DNA of 64,000 nt from contig NZ_KI912154.1 in assembly GCF_000517105.1 (NCBI RefSeq), positions 156,869-220,868 on the forward strand, in the 5' to 3' direction. Origin of the DNA: Fischerella sp. PCC 9605. GTDB lineage: Bacteria > Cyanobacteriota > Cyanobacteriia > Cyanobacteriales > Nostocaceae. The first letter of the stretch is position 1, and every line of letters starts with the position of its first letter. The translations under genes and the position numbers were made by a program. Shown here one piece after another: positions 45,158-54,333 of the stretch. The notes beneath the pieces were generated by a model. That model was not told the origin of the DNA, made no database searches, and saw only the letters and a program-made list of their open reading frames with translations.

Positions 45158-45934
45158 ATGGCACAGCGCTATGTGCGAGTTCAGAATTTAGAAGGGCAAA
45201 TTTATTATGGGTTGTTACAACTATCCCTAAAAGTGCAACTACTGGATGCACCGCCCTGGTTACAAGGTCAACCTACAGATATGATTTTAGAATCAGATCA
45301 TTATCAAATATTAGCTCCCTGCGCACCCTCGAAAATTATAGCAGTGGGGAAAAATTATGCAGAGCATGCGGCGGAAATGGAAACTGAAGTACCTCCTGAA
45401 CCGCTAATTTTTATGAAGCCACCTACATCTGTGATTGCTTCGCTTGAGGAAATTCAGTATCCGCATCAGTCACAACGAGTAGACTATGAAGGAGAATTGG
45501 CATTAGTAATTGGCGATCGCGCTGCTGATTGCACACCAGAAGAAGCCCAAATGAAAATTTGGGGTTACACAATCGCCAATGATGTGACTGCGCGAGACTT
45601 ACAACGAAAAGATGGTCAATGGACGCGAGCCAAAAGTTTTGATACTTTTTGTCCCCTTGGCCCGTGGATTGTCCGCGAATTAAGTCCAGGAGCAAGACTA
45701 CAGACATTCTTAAATGAAAGCACCACTCCTGTGCAATCTGCCAGTATTGACCAAATGGTGTTTTCTCCGGATTTTCTTGTGTCTTACATCAGTAAAGTGA
45801 TGACACTGTTGCCGGGTGATGTGGTGCTAACGGGTACGCCTTTTGGGGTGGGGCCGTTAAAAATAGGCGATCGCGTCCGTGTCGAAATAGAAGGCATTGG
45901 TCGCCTGGAAAACACAGTGGTAGCTCGTGATTAG
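45158..45934 (+). CDS. Fumarylacetoacetate hydrolase family protein
   Basis: FAH-fold hydrolase or decarboxylase of beta-keto acids; exact substrate unknown. AVGKNYAEHAAEMETEVPPE, FMKPPTSVIASL, VDYEGELALVIGDRA (metal-binding Glu residues) and FDTFCPLGPWIV, then DVVLTGTPFGVGPL close to the C-terminus. 258 residues. ATG at 45158 follows AAGGCT. Convergent with the Tic20 gene, stop codons almost touching at 45934/45935. Confidence 0.93.
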   Translation: MAQRYVRVQNLEGQIYYGLLQLSLKVQLLDAPPWLQGQPTDMILESDHYQILAPCAPSKIIAVGKNYAEHAAEMETEVPPEPLIFMKPPTSVIASLEEIQYPHQSQRVDYEGELALVIGDRAADCTPEEAQMKIWGYTIANDVTARDLQRKDGQWTRAKSFDTFCPLGPWIVRELSPGARLQTFLNESTTPVQSASIDQMVFSPDFLVSYISKVMTLLPGDVVLTGTPFGVGPLKIGDRVRVEIEGIGRLENTVVARD

Positions 45935-46414
45935 CTAGCGCGGCAGTTGCGTGTATACTGCATTAGAAATTGCGGGAATTTCTGCGTAACGCCCCAACAA
46001 AGACTGAATGACAGAATAAACAACCGCTATCACTATGCCTAGAAAGATAGTGGTTGCTACTGTTTGCAATGCAAAACTCAAACCAGGAAGTGCGACAAGT
46101 CGTAACAGAATGCTACACAGATACACAATAATGTTTAACAATAGCGCCTGCAAGGTATTAAAACGAATAAAATGATTAATTTTTTCGTTTCTTACCACCA
46201 ACAAAAACAAAGCAAAGAAAATAATCAATTCGCCATAAGGTCCTAAGATACTGTAAATGACAAGTATGGGTTCAAGTGGTAAAAACAATATTCTTAGTGC
46301 TGGGAACTGTTGGAATAAAGAGAAGCCGAATCCCAGTGCGCCAATCAAAGGCAATAAATAAGGCAAGCAGGCAAAAATTCTGTCTTGAACCGTCGTAGAC
46401 CCGCGCCAAGCCAT
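45935..46414 (-). CDS. Tic20 family protein
   Basis: Cyanobacterial relative of the plastid inner-envelope import component Tic20. Four hydrophobic helices: ACLPYLLPLIGALGFGF, FLPLEPILVIYSI, LIIFFALFLLVVRN, LNIIVYLCSILLRLVAL and a last one near the C-terminus. Conserved INHFIRFNTLQALLLNI block. 159 residues. ATG at 46414 with AGGAG eight bases upstream. Role in bacteria unclear. Confidence 0.9.
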   Translation of the reverse strand: MAWRGSTTVQDRIFACLPYLLPLIGALGFGFSLFQQFPALRILFLPLEPILVIYSILGPYGELIIFFALFLLVVRNEKINHFIRFNTLQALLLNIIVYLCSILLRLVALPGLSFALQTVATTIFLGIVIAVVYSVIQSLLGRYAEIPAISNAVYTQLPR

Positions 46415-46491
46415 ACCGCGTTCTCCTGTCGTTAAAATTCAATAGTCACATGACCCTAGAATAACGCAGTTAAGTTCTTTATTATTTTTGT

Positions 46492-46638
46492 TAGTAGTTG
46501 GTGGTTAGTAGTTGGTAGTTGGTGGTTGGTCTTTGCTTTTTCCGACACGCTTTACTCCGCTACCCTATGGGAAGTCGCTGTGCGCTGAGAGTGCAGGGTA
46601 CAAAAAACAACACACAACACACAACAAACAGATTACAC
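46492..46638. repeat. STRR material between Tic20 and the small Cys protein
   Basis: AGTAGTTGGTGGTTAGTAGT, then ACCCTATGGGAAGTCGCTGT (a degenerate relative of the ACCCTGCGGGAAGCCGCTGG motif at 1207), then AACACACAACACACAACAAA. Confidence 0.6.
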
Positions 46639-46836
46639 TCATTCAATGTTAACAATACGGAAACCCATCATACACTCATACTGGTCTGGCTGCTTTTCGG
46701 TGATTTTACTGATGATATGACCGCAGCGCAATTGACCTTGACGCCATCGCGGTTGACCGCTACTATCGGCGAGCAAACAAGATTGGCAAACTTGCTGAGG
46801 GGCAAGGATTTGATCTTCAATCAAAATTACTAGCAT
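46639..46836 (-). CDS. Small Cys-containing protein, 65 residues
   Basis: Unknown function. ATG at 46836 (MLVILIEDQILAPQQVCQSC) is preceded by AGGAGGG at ideal distance, which decides the start. Cysteines occur as CQSC, RCGH and ECMM, so a metal-binding knuckle is possible. No membrane segment. Likely conserved among cyanobacteria because of its strong initiation site, but I cannot name it. Confidence 0.7.
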   Translation of the reverse strand: MLVILIEDQILAPQQVCQSCLLADSSGQPRWRQGQLRCGHIISKITEKQPDQYECMMGFRIVNIE

Positions 46837-47514
46837 CCAATCCCTCCTGTAAATCCTCAAAGTTCCCTATATTTTCCCTTGAACTGTTATTTTGGATATA
46901 TATTCTGAGTGAGATTAGGAGAAAGCCAAAGAGCAACTTTCCATCTTTAATTGGAAAGGTGTGGTTGATAGCAACTCAAGAAGAATTATCTAAGTTGATT
47001 TTACTTTAATTGTACGTTGAATATCTAAATCTGTAGTAAAAAACAATACATAAATTTACGATCGCCAATTGCAATCGGTAATGGAATGGGGAATGGGGAA
47101 TTGGGCATTGGGAATCGGGTATTGGGAATCGGGCCGAAGTGAATTGGGATTTAACGTTATCTTTGCCCTATGCTCCATGCTCTTTGCCCCTTCCAGCATA
47201 GCTGTCTTCTTCCAACAAACAACTCATTAAATTAACAATCCTCGATATGAAAGCAAGCGTCAAACCGAATTTTTATGCTCAAAACCGATGGTTGGCTTTG
47301 AGCATATACCGAGAGCTTTTATGATTATTAATGCACTGTTCAACATGTGTCTAATAATTAAGAAGTGAGTTGCGTCTTTAGTTATTTGTCATTGCTCATT
47401 GGTTATTAGTTAGTGCTTGGTTGGAAAAACTAACAAACAACAAGCAACAAACAATCAGCAAAAGACAAAGGACAATTACCAACGGTTGTGCAAATTTCTA
47501 TAAGGATAACGAAA
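46837..47514. other. Intergenic upstream of glyA
   Basis: Contains two STRR tracts (47084-47165 GGAATGGGGAATTGGGCATT and 47388-47480 GTCATTGCTCATTGGTTATT) and a clear hairpin at 47274-47306. No gene. I looked for a glycine riboswitch ahead of glyA and do not recognise one. Confidence 0.5.
47274..47306 (+). other. Stem-loop upstream of glyA
   Basis: TATGCTCAAA and TTTGAGCATA pair perfectly over 10 bp around a 13-base loop (ACCGATGGTTGGC). It is about 210 bases before the glyA start. Could be a small RNA or the end of one; orientation unknown. Confidence 0.4.
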
Positions 47515-48798
47515 GTGTCTGTGACTAATTCAGATTTTCTTGCCTCCGCCGATCCTACTGTTGCGGGGTTAATAAACCAAGAACTACAGCGTCAACGTGA
47601 CCACTTGGAGTTGATTGCTAGTGAAAACTTTACCTCTGCAGCTGTATTAGCTGCACAGGGTTCAGTGCTTACCAATAAATATGCTGAGGGCTTGCCTGGT
47701 AAGCGTTACTATGGTGGTTGTGAATTCATAGACCAAATTGAGCAGGTAGCTATAGACCGTGCCAAGCAACTGTTTGGTGCTGCTCATGCAAATGTGCAAC
47801 CCCATTCTGGTGCACAAGCTAATTTTGCTGTGTTTTTGAGCCTCTTGGAGCCAGGGGACACAATCATGGGGATGGATTTGTCTCACGGCGGACACCTGAC
47901 CCACGGTTCACCAGTGAATGTGTCAGGAAAGTGGTTTAAAGTTGTTCATTACGGTGTCAGTCGGGAAACAGAACAACTAGACTACGACCAAGTTCGGGAG
48001 CAGGCGCTAAGGGAGCGTCCTAAGCTGCTGATTTGTGGCTATTCTGCCTATCCTCGCGTGATTGATTTTGAAAAATTCCGCAGTATTGCTGATGAAGTAG
48101 GAGCATACTTACTGGCAGACATTGCCCACATCGCCGGTTTAGTAGCAAGCGGTTTGCACCCCAACCCTATTTCCTCTTGTGATGTAGTAACAACTACTAC
48201 TCATAAAACCCTACGTGGGCCTAGGGGTGGTTTAATCATGACCCGTGACCCAGAATTGGGTAAAAAACTCGATAAAGCAGTTTTCCCTGGCACTCAAGGT
48301 GGGCCCTTAGAACATGTCATTGCTGCTAAAGCAGTGGCTTTTGGAGAAGCCCTTAAGCCAGAATTTAAAACCTATTCTGCCCAAGTCATTGAAAATGCTC
48401 GTGCCTTGGCCGCACAACTACAAAATCGCAGCTTTAAGCTAGTATCAAATGGGACAGATAATCATTTGATGCTCGTTGATTTACGTAGCATTGGCATGAC
48501 AGGCAAACGAGCAGACCAGCTGCTGGGTGATGTGAATATTACCGCCAATAAAAACACAGTTCCCTTCGATCCAGAGTCGCCATTTGTGACTAGTGGTTTG
48601 AGATTGGGTTCTCCAGCTGTAACAACACGGGGTATGGGAGTAGCAGAATTTACAGAGATTGGTAATATTATTGCCGATCGCCTGTTGAATCCAGATTCTG
48701 AGAGTGTTGCCGAAGATTGCCGGCGACGGGTGGCAGCATTGTGCGATCGCTTCCCCTTGTACCCTCATCTGGTAATTCCCGTACCAGCTTTAGCATAA
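47515..48798 (+). CDS. glyA: Serine hydroxymethyltransferase
   Basis: PLP enzyme interconverting serine and glycine and charging tetrahydrofolate; also part of photorespiration. Opening [20 protein letters not shown] and [21 protein letters not shown] lysine in [19 protein letters not shown] at 47515 gives 427 residues, the family norm, with AAGGAT 9 bases upstream; an earlier GTG at 47488 adds nine residues without such a site. Confidence 0.97.
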   Translation: MSVTNSDFLASADPTVAGLINQELQRQRDHLELIASENFTSAAVLAAQGSVLTNKYAEGLPGKRYYGGCEFIDQIEQVAIDRAKQLFGAAHANVQPHSGAQANFAVFLSLLEPGDTIMGMDLSHGGHLTHGSPVNVSGKWFKVVHYGVSRETEQLDYDQVREQALRERPKLLICGYSAYPRVIDFEKFRSIADEVGAYLLADIAHIAGLVASGLHPNPISSCDVVTTTTHKTLRGPRGGLIMTRDPELGKKLDKAVFPGTQGGPLEHVIAAKAVAFGEALKPEFKTYSAQVIENARALAAQLQNRSFKLVSNGTDNHLMLVDLRSIGMTGKRADQLLGDVNITANKNTVPFDPESPFVTSGLRLGSPAVTTRGMGVAEFTEIGNIIADRLLNPDSESVAEDCRRRVAALCDRFPLYPHLVIPVPALA

Positions 48799-48920
48799 GG
48801 AACCGTTAGTAGTTAGTGGATAGTGGATAGTGGATAGTGGTTAGTAGTCAACATCCAAATCCAAATTACTGACTACAAACAACCACCAACCAACTACTAA
48901 CTACTAACTACTAACAATCC
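48790..48920. repeat. STRR inverted array between glyA and cinA
   Basis: GTTAGTAGTTAGTGGATAGT and GATAGTGGATAGTGGTTAGT followed by CCACCAACCAACTACTAACT; both arms about 50 bases. Confidence 0.8.
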
Positions 48921-48935
48921 CAATTCCCCAATTTC

Positions 48936-50192
48936 ATGAGTGCAGAAATAATTTGTGTTGGTACTGAACTGCTGCTGGGAAACATCCTGAACAGCAACTC
49001 TCAATATTTGGCAATTCAGTTAGCGAAATTGGGTATACCTCATTACTATCAAACAGTGGTAGGAGATAACCCACAGAGACTAAAGCATGTTATGGAAATT
49101 GCTAGTCAAAGATCGGAAATATTAATTTTTACTGGCGGTCTTGGCCCTACACCAGATGACCTTACCTGCGAAAGTATCGCCGATTTTTTTGGCGTTCCTT
49201 TGGTAGAACGTCCCGAAATCATTGAGGATATTGCCCGCAAATATGCTCAACGCCGTCGGCAAATGACACCTAGCAATCGCAAGCAAGCTTTAATACCTCA
49301 AGGGGCAGAAATTTTACTTAACCCCACTGGCACGGCACCAGGTATTATCTGGCAACCTCATCCGGGGTTAACAATTTTTACTTTCCCTGGGGTGCCCAGT
49401 GAAATGCAGCGGATGTGGTCAGAAACAGCAGTACCTTATCTGCAAAGCCTCGGTTGGGGCAAGGAAATCATTTATAGTCGGATGTTAAAGTTTTGGGGCA
49501 TTCCTGAATCTGCTTTAGCAGAAAAAGTTGCAGCTTATCTCTACTTGCCTAACCCAACAGTAGCACCCTATGCCAGTAAGGGGGAAGTTAAGTTACGAGT
49601 TTCGGCAAAAGCAACTTCTGAAGCTGAAGCGCAGGAATTGATTGCACCTGTAGAGAAACAACTCAAAGAAATTGCTGGGTTGGATTATTATGGTGCTGAT
49701 GATGACACGCTTGCTTCCGTGGTAGGTCAGTTATTACGTGAGTTGGGAGAAACTCTTTCTGTGGCAGAATCTTGCACTGGCGGCGGACTAGGGCAGATGT
49801 TGACAGAAATTTCTGGTAGTTCTGATTACTTTTGGGGTGGAGTCATTTCCTATGACAACTCAGTGAAAGTAGGGCTTTTGGGGGTTAATCAGGAAGACTT
49901 GGCAGAATTTGGGGCCGTAAGTGCTACTGTAGCAGAGCAAATGGCCGCAGGAGTGCGATCGCGTCTTGGCACTAGTTGGGGACTGAGTATTACTGGTATT
50001 GCCGGGCCAACTGGGGGTACCGAAGCGAAGCCAGTGGGTTTGGTTTACATCGGTTTAGCAGCGCCAGATGACAAGGTGGAAAGTTTTGAATATCGCTTTG
50101 GTGCAGGTCGGAGTCGGTCTTTAGTTCGTCATCTTAGTGCCTGTACTGCTTTGGATAATCTGCGGCGGAAGTTACTGACAAGATCGCAGTAA
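48936..50192 (+). CDS. cinA: CinA family protein (NMN deamidase / ADP-ribose pyrophosphatase type)
   Basis: Two-domain protein. N-terminal molybdopterin-binding-like domain: SAEIICVGTELLLGNILNSN, TGGLGPTPDDLT, FPGVPSEM. C-terminal CinA amidase domain from about residue 255: VAESCTGGGLGQMLTEISGS, GGVISYDNSVKVGLLGV, SITGIAGPTGGTEAKPVG. 418 residues. Acts in pyridine nucleotide recycling in characterised homologues; competence link is historical. Confidence 0.95.
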   Translation: MSAEIICVGTELLLGNILNSNSQYLAIQLAKLGIPHYYQTVVGDNPQRLKHVMEIASQRSEILIFTGGLGPTPDDLTCESIADFFGVPLVERPEIIEDIARKYAQRRRQMTPSNRKQALIPQGAEILLNPTGTAPGIIWQPHPGLTIFTFPGVPSEMQRMWSETAVPYLQSLGWGKEIIYSRMLKFWGIPESALAEKVAAYLYLPNPTVAPYASKGEVKLRVSAKATSEAEAQELIAPVEKQLKEIAGLDYYGADDDTLASVVGQLLRELGETLSVAESCTGGGLGQMLTEISGSSDYFWGGVISYDNSVKVGLLGVNQEDLAEFGAVSATVAEQMAAGVRSRLGTSWGLSITGIAGPTGGTEAKPVGLVYIGLAAPDDKVESFEYRFGAGRSRSLVRHLSACTALDNLRRKLLTRSQ

Positions 50193-50623
50193 ATTTCTTG
50201 CAGAAGTGGGGTAAGGGGAAAAGGATGGGAAGATTCCTTTCTCATTTACCCTTTTACTCTTGCCTCTATTTTTATTAGAGATCTATTGATTACTACGAGC
50301 TATAGGAATCCGGTTTGATGATTGAAAAAACCTAAGTACCCGTAGGGTGTGCGATCGGCGAGAGTACGGCACCAAAAACATAGAATGGTGCGTTACGCTA
50401 AAGGCTAACGCAACGGCAATAAAGGGGGAGGAAAATCCACACCCCTTTTTGCCTCCCCTACGTATCTTTTCAAAAATCAAATACTAGTCCTATAGTACTT
50501 AATGGTTTTACAAAAGTTAATAAACTGTTTTGCGTAAAAGCCTGAGAAACATTTGATTATCTATATAGCAACTGATAAACAATAATTCACTCTGCAAGTA
50601 TTTTTAGCAATTAGGGAGAAAAA
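50193..50623. other. Intergenic between cinA and the DUF4278 gene
   Basis: Includes a short GGGTGTGCGATCGGCGAGAG segment and a GGGGGAGGAAAATCCACACC/CCTCCCC pair near 50425-50458. No gene supported. AT-rich leader precedes the DUF4278 start. Confidence 0.4.
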
Positions 50624-50809
50624 ATGCATCTTTCTTATCGTGGCACTCGTTATCAATCTCAGGCTAATCAATTACAAACTTCAGACAATAATAAAGAGGG
50701 TAATTACCGAGGAAATGCTTACAAAATTGCTAAGGCTATAGATGCTCAAGCTCAAAAATGCTCTCAACTAAAATATCGTGGAGTTAATTATAAAAATTGC
50801 GTAGGCTAA
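50624..50809 (+). CDS. DUF4278 domain protein, 61 residues
   Basis: Small protein of the cyanobacterial DUF4278 family; function unknown. It shows the hallmark YRG-x-x-Y motif three times: LSYRGTRY (start), NYRGNAYK (middle), LKYRGVNYK (end). ATG at 50624 follows AGGGAGAAAAA. Soluble, basic. Confidence 0.85.
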   Translation: MHLSYRGTRYQSQANQLQTSDNNKEGNYRGNAYKIAKAIDAQAQKCSQLKYRGVNYKNCVG

Positions 50810-50846
50810 ATTATCTTTTTTGAATTAATTGTCAGTCAAATATATA

Positions 50847-50900
50847 TGTAGAGACGCATGCACCACAGATTTTTCTGTAGGATAATTTTGCGTCTCTATA
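50847..50900. repeat. TGTAGAGACGCA / TGCGTCTCTATA inverted-repeat element
   Basis: Arms of 12 bases flank a 30-base AT-rich centre. It follows the DUF4278 gene and may end its transcript. Same family as the element at 29520. Confidence 0.8.
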
Positions 50901-51053
50901 TGATTTATGTGTTTTTTTCTGAAATATATTTGGTAATTGTAGCTTAATAACTCCTCAAAATTATAGAAACGCTTGATTATTTGAACTATTGCGATTGCCC
51001 TCTGTAGTATATATAGTCGCTGCATAACTTTAAAAATCAACGTAAATACCCTT

Positions 51054-51986
51054 ATGACTGTTATCGTCTTTGGCAGCATCAATATAGATTTAGTAGCAAC
51101 TGCACCCCGATTACCACTTCCTGGAGAAACGCTGCTAGGACATCATTTTTTTAAAGCAGCAGGCGGTAAAGGTGCAAATCAAGCGGTAGCATTGGCAAAA
51201 TTGGGAATTCCTACTCAGATAGTGGGACGTGTAGGCGCACAGGGTTTTGGCACAGAACTTATAAATAGTTTGCAAGCTGCTGGTGTGCAAACTGAAAATG
51301 TATTCATGGATGAAACAATTAGTTCTGGCGTTGCGATTATTACTGTTTATGATGCAGGCGAAAATCAAATTATTGTTATTCCTGGTGCAAACGGACGTGT
51401 CAATCAAGAAGATGTAACAAGAGTGTCGCGTTTGCTATCGGGAAGCTCAGCACTACTGTTACAATTTGAAATTCCTATGTTTGCAGTAGTTGCAGCTGCA
51501 CAAGTAGCAACAGAAGCAGGAGTAACCGTAATTCTCGATCCCGCACCCGCACAATCTGATGTACCAGATGAACTTTACCCCTTGGTTGATATTATTACTC
51601 CCAATGAAGTAGAAGCAGGACAACTAGTAGGTTTTCCTGTCTCTGGACAAGAGTCGGCGAAAAAGGCAGCTGCACAACTGTTAAAAAAGGGTGTGAAAAA
51701 TGCGATCGTGAAATTAGGCGCACAAGGTGTAGTTTGTGCCACCTCTGATGAAACTTTCTTTGTGCCTGCGTTTCCAGTGCAGGCGGTAGATACTACCGCT
51801 GCTGGAGATGCGTTTAATGGTGGTTTAGCCGCTGCACTATCCCAAGGACTTTCTTTGCATCAAGCAGTGGTATGGGGTGCAGCAGCAGGTGCATTAGCTG
51901 CGACTAAACCAGGTGCACAACCTTCGCTTCCAGATAGGTTGGCGTTTGATGCCTTTCTTAAAGAAAAGAGAGTTGTTAGTGGTTAG
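51054..51986 (+). CDS. rbsK: Ribokinase
   Basis: PfkB-family sugar kinase forming ribose 5-phosphate. N-terminal FGSINIDLVATAPRLPLPGE and AAGGKGANQAVALAKLG; C-terminal anion-hole/base motif DTTAAGDAFNGGLAAAL with catalytic Asp. ATG at 51054, 310 residues. No ribose transporter nearby. The stop codon lies at the start of an STRR array (GTTAGTGGTTAGTGG). Another pentose or nucleoside substrate is possible. Confidence 0.92.
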   Translation: MTVIVFGSINIDLVATAPRLPLPGETLLGHHFFKAAGGKGANQAVALAKLGIPTQIVGRVGAQGFGTELINSLQAAGVQTENVFMDETISSGVAIITVYDAGENQIIVIPGANGRVNQEDVTRVSRLLSGSSALLLQFEIPMFAVVAAAQVATEAGVTVILDPAPAQSDVPDELYPLVDIITPNEVEAGQLVGFPVSGQESAKKAAAQLLKKGVKNAIVKLGAQGVVCATSDETFFVPAFPVQAVDTTAAGDAFNGGLAAALSQGLSLHQAVVWGAAAGALAATKPGAQPSLPDRLAFDAFLKEKRVVSG

Positions 51987-52165
51987 TGGTTAGTTGGAAG
52001 AAGACAGCTATGCTGGAAGGGGCAAGGGGCATCGGAAAAACAAGAGGGGGAAGGGGAAAAGGGGGAAAGGTGAAAGGTTAATAAATTCCTTTACCCTTTA
52101 CCCTTTAACCTTTACCCAATGCCCAATTTCCAATGCCCAATGCCCAATGCCTAATTTCCCATTTC
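51974..52165. repeat. STRR/low-complexity block between ribokinase and deaminase
   Basis: GTTAGTGGTTAGTTGG, then GGGAAGGGGAAAAGGGGGAA, TTACCCTTTACCCTTTAACC and CCCAATGCCCAATGCCTAAT. Purine-rich then pyrimidine-rich, so able to fold; lies between convergent genes. Confidence 0.7.
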
Positions 52166-52170
52166 CCAAA

Positions 52171-52602
52171 TTACTTACCAATATCCTCATTCCACAATTC
52201 GGGGTTTTCCTCAATAAACTCACTCATCATTTTTTCGCATTCCTTAAGGTTTAAATCAATTACTTCCACACCGTGGGATACCATAAACTCTTTAGCACCG
52301 GAAAAGGTTCTAGATTCTCCGGCTATGACTTTTTTAATACCAAATTGCACTACTGCCCCAGCACATAAATAGCACGGCATTAGGGTTGAATAGAGTGTTG
52401 TACCTCTGTAGCTGCCAATTCTACCAGCATTGCGAAGGCAATCAATTTCGGCGTGGGTGACAGGATCGCCGTCTTGGACGCGCTTATTGTGTCCTCTGCC
52501 GAGAATTTTACCATCCTTGACAAGAACAGAACCAATGGGAATTCCACCTTCTTGTCTACCTTGTTGTGCTTCCTCTATGGCAGCTTGCATAAATACATCC
52601 AT
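52171..52602 (-). CDS. Zinc-dependent nucleoside/cytosine deaminase
   Basis: CDA superfamily. Zinc and catalytic motif H50-A-E52 in VTHAEIDCLRN, then P76-C77-Y-L-C80 in STLMPCYLCAGAVV. The C-terminal ENPELWNEDIGK block with acidic residues resembles fungal-type cytosine deaminases more than TadA. 143 residues. ATG at 52602 has AGAGGAGA upstream. Substrate (cytosine, guanine or another) is not decided. Confidence 0.9.
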   Translation of the reverse strand: MDVFMQAAIEEAQQGRQEGGIPIGSVLVKDGKILGRGHNKRVQDGDPVTHAEIDCLRNAGRIGSYRGTTLYSTLMPCYLCAGAVVQFGIKKVIAGESRTFSGAKEFMVSHGVEVIDLNLKECEKMMSEFIEENPELWNEDIGK

Positions 52603-52868
52603 TTGTTAAATCTCCTCTGAGTAGCTGAATAGAGGGATCATATCGTTTTAACAGAATTTAACCTGTTCTAAACGGGAATACTTTTTTAATACGATGTATC
52701 CCTAAAAAAGACTCTACTTTATATTTTGGATACTACGTTATTGGCAAGAGCTAAAAACTTGCCTTGGAATACTTCCGCCAATTCCAAGCTTTATAACGGC
52801 GGGGATTAAACAGATTTATAGCGTCGGTAGATGTCTCCACAGTTTCTACATTCTTGTGAGGCTTTATT

Positions 52869-53195
52869 ATGATTAAACGTGTAATATTCTCTTGTTCACT
52901 CATATTTAGTACTATTTTCTTGAGTTTGACTCCAGCCTTTGCCCAACCCGTAACTGAAACTAATTGCGAAAAGATAGGAAATTGCGCATCACAATGTGCT
53001 ACAAGAGAATGCTTACTACAAAAAAAACTACGACAAGTAACTCAACCAGCAATAATTCCACCAAGAAACCCATCAACAAGTCCACCACCAGAAGCATGTC
53101 CGCAGCCGAAACCAAAAGATATTGGTTGCACGGTCGATAAACCTTGTATCAAATATCTTTGTGTAAATGGACAGTGGGAAGCTATCGATAAATAA
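52869..53195 (+). CDS. Secreted Cys-rich small protein
   Basis: Unknown function. The N-terminus VIFSCSLIFSTIFLSLTPAF with AFAQ is a clear Sec signal peptide, cleavage after about residue 25. The mature part has nine cysteines (CEKIGNCASQCATRECLL; CPQPKPKDIGC; PCIKYLC) and a Pro-rich middle (PPRNPSTSPPPE), suggesting a disulphide-stabilised periplasmic or extracellular protein. 108 residues. Confidence 0.7.
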   Translation: MIKRVIFSCSLIFSTIFLSLTPAFAQPVTETNCEKIGNCASQCATRECLLQKKLRQVTQPAIIPPRNPSTSPPPEACPQPKPKDIGCTVDKPCIKYLCVNGQWEAIDK

Positions 53196-53223
53196 TTAGT
53201 GACAAGTTAAGGAAAAGCAGGAT

Positions 53224-53640
53224 TTAACAGTTGCTCCCATCAAGGGATGATTCTTCTGGGGTGGGTATCCTACCCGCCCAGATAATTCCAGAAACAGACC
53301 AGACACCAATACCATTTGGCAGATCGTACACATCGAGAAATTGGCGATCGCAGTTGGCAATGCTAAATTTGAGACTGCTGGAAGTTGCTGAGGTTGGGCT
53401 TCCGTGACTTTTCACCAACAAAGGTGGTTTTTCACTTACAGGGGCAGTATAATCACGGTTTTTATCATCGAGAGTCCAGCGTACAAGCATACTTCTAACT
53501 TGCTCTGACGGTCACAATTCAATCCAGTAAATGACTTCGCCATCGAAACTAACTTTTCCCAATCCGATGGTATGCGAAGTAATCAAATTTGTGGTAATAG
53601 GCGATCGCCAAGACCCATAAGATTTTACCTGTGTTTTCAT
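53224..53640 (-). pseudogene. Remnant of an S9 family (prolyl oligopeptidase-like) peptidase
   Basis: ATG at 53640 with intact AAGGAG starts MKTQVKSYGSWRSPITTNLI and matches the N-terminus of cyanobacterial S9 peptidases (I recall forms like PYGSWKSPIT...GLG..DG..IYW.E). A TGA at 53512-53514 interrupts it after 42 codons, after which PSEQVRSMLVRWTLDDKNRD continues in frame. It then jumps to KPPLLVKSHGSPTSATSSSL, the start of the catalytic domain hundreds of residues later in intact proteins. The propeller and the Ser-Asp-His triad are gone. The tail is translated intergenic repeat. Confidence 0.75.
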
Positions 53641-53648
53641 GATGCTCC

Positions 53649-54137
53649 TTACCTAAGTAAATTTAAACCCAAAAATAGAGCAGCAACGCTACCTGCTACA
53701 GAAATTTCTCCTTGGATAATTTTGTCCAAAACTGATTCCACTGGAACTAAGACTATTTCAATTTCTTCTGTAATATCTAGCATTTGATCGCCAGATTTTA
53801 TAACATTTTCCGCGAAAAATAAATGTATTTTGTTGGTATCTTTGACTGGATTATCATGTAACGTTGCTAGTTTCTTCACTACTTTGGCAACATAACCAGT
53901 CTCTTCTTGAATTTCCCTTTTTACCGCTTCTTCGGCGGTTTCTTCCGTTGGATCAAAACTACCGCCAGGTAGTTCCAACAAAATTTCATTTACCCCATGT
54001 CTGTATTGACGAACGAAAATAATTTCTTTATTGCTAGTAACAGGTAAAATTAAAACTATTTCTGGTCTAACATTGACAAAAAAATCATCTATAATTGTGC
54101 CATTGGGTAATTTTACTTGACTTGCCGTACCTTGCAC
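53649..54137 (-). CDS. Nudix hydrolase, probably frameshifted at the N-terminus
   Basis: ADP-ribose pyrophosphatase-like Nudix protein: LPNGTIIDDFFVNVRPEIVL, IIFVRQYRHGVNEILLELPG, then the Nudix box GGSFDPTEETAEEAVKREIQ with EETGYV. The frame begins only at an internal GTG (54137). Another frame just upstream encodes KWQLLQSRMVLDNRWCKVRQ, the expected N-terminus, starting at TTG 54202 behind AAGGAG and running into a stop at the junction (about 54118-54124). One missing base would explain this. The protein may be inactive, or the base may be a sequencing error. It ends 8 bases before the decayed peptidase. Confidence 0.75.
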   Translation of the reverse strand: MQGTASQVKLPNGTIIDDFFVNVRPEIVLILPVTSNKEIIFVRQYRHGVNEILLELPGGSFDPTEETAEEAVKREIQEETGYVAKVVKKLATLHDNPVKDTNKIHLFFAENVIKSGDQMLDITEEIEIVLVPVESVLDKIIQGEISVAGSVAALFLGLNLLR

Positions 54138-54333
54138 CAGCGGTTATCTAGAACCATTCTTGATTGCAAAAGCTGCCATTTTTCTATTTTTTTTATGGAC
54201 AAATTTACTCCTTGCACAAGTCAAAAAAATCATCAGTAATATTAATGTTTGTTAAAAAGTATAACAAAGCAGAATATAAACAAAAAGTTGGACTTAAACT
54301 AATCTTTGCTTTAGCCCAATCCTAAATGTAATT

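Noticed and set aside
46837..47514. Glycine riboswitch before glyA
   Set aside because: I looked for paired aptamer cores and found only a simple 10-bp stem-loop.
50283..50480. 65-residue minus-strand frame
   Set aside because: Runs through repeat-like GC segments without ribosome site or recognisable sequence.
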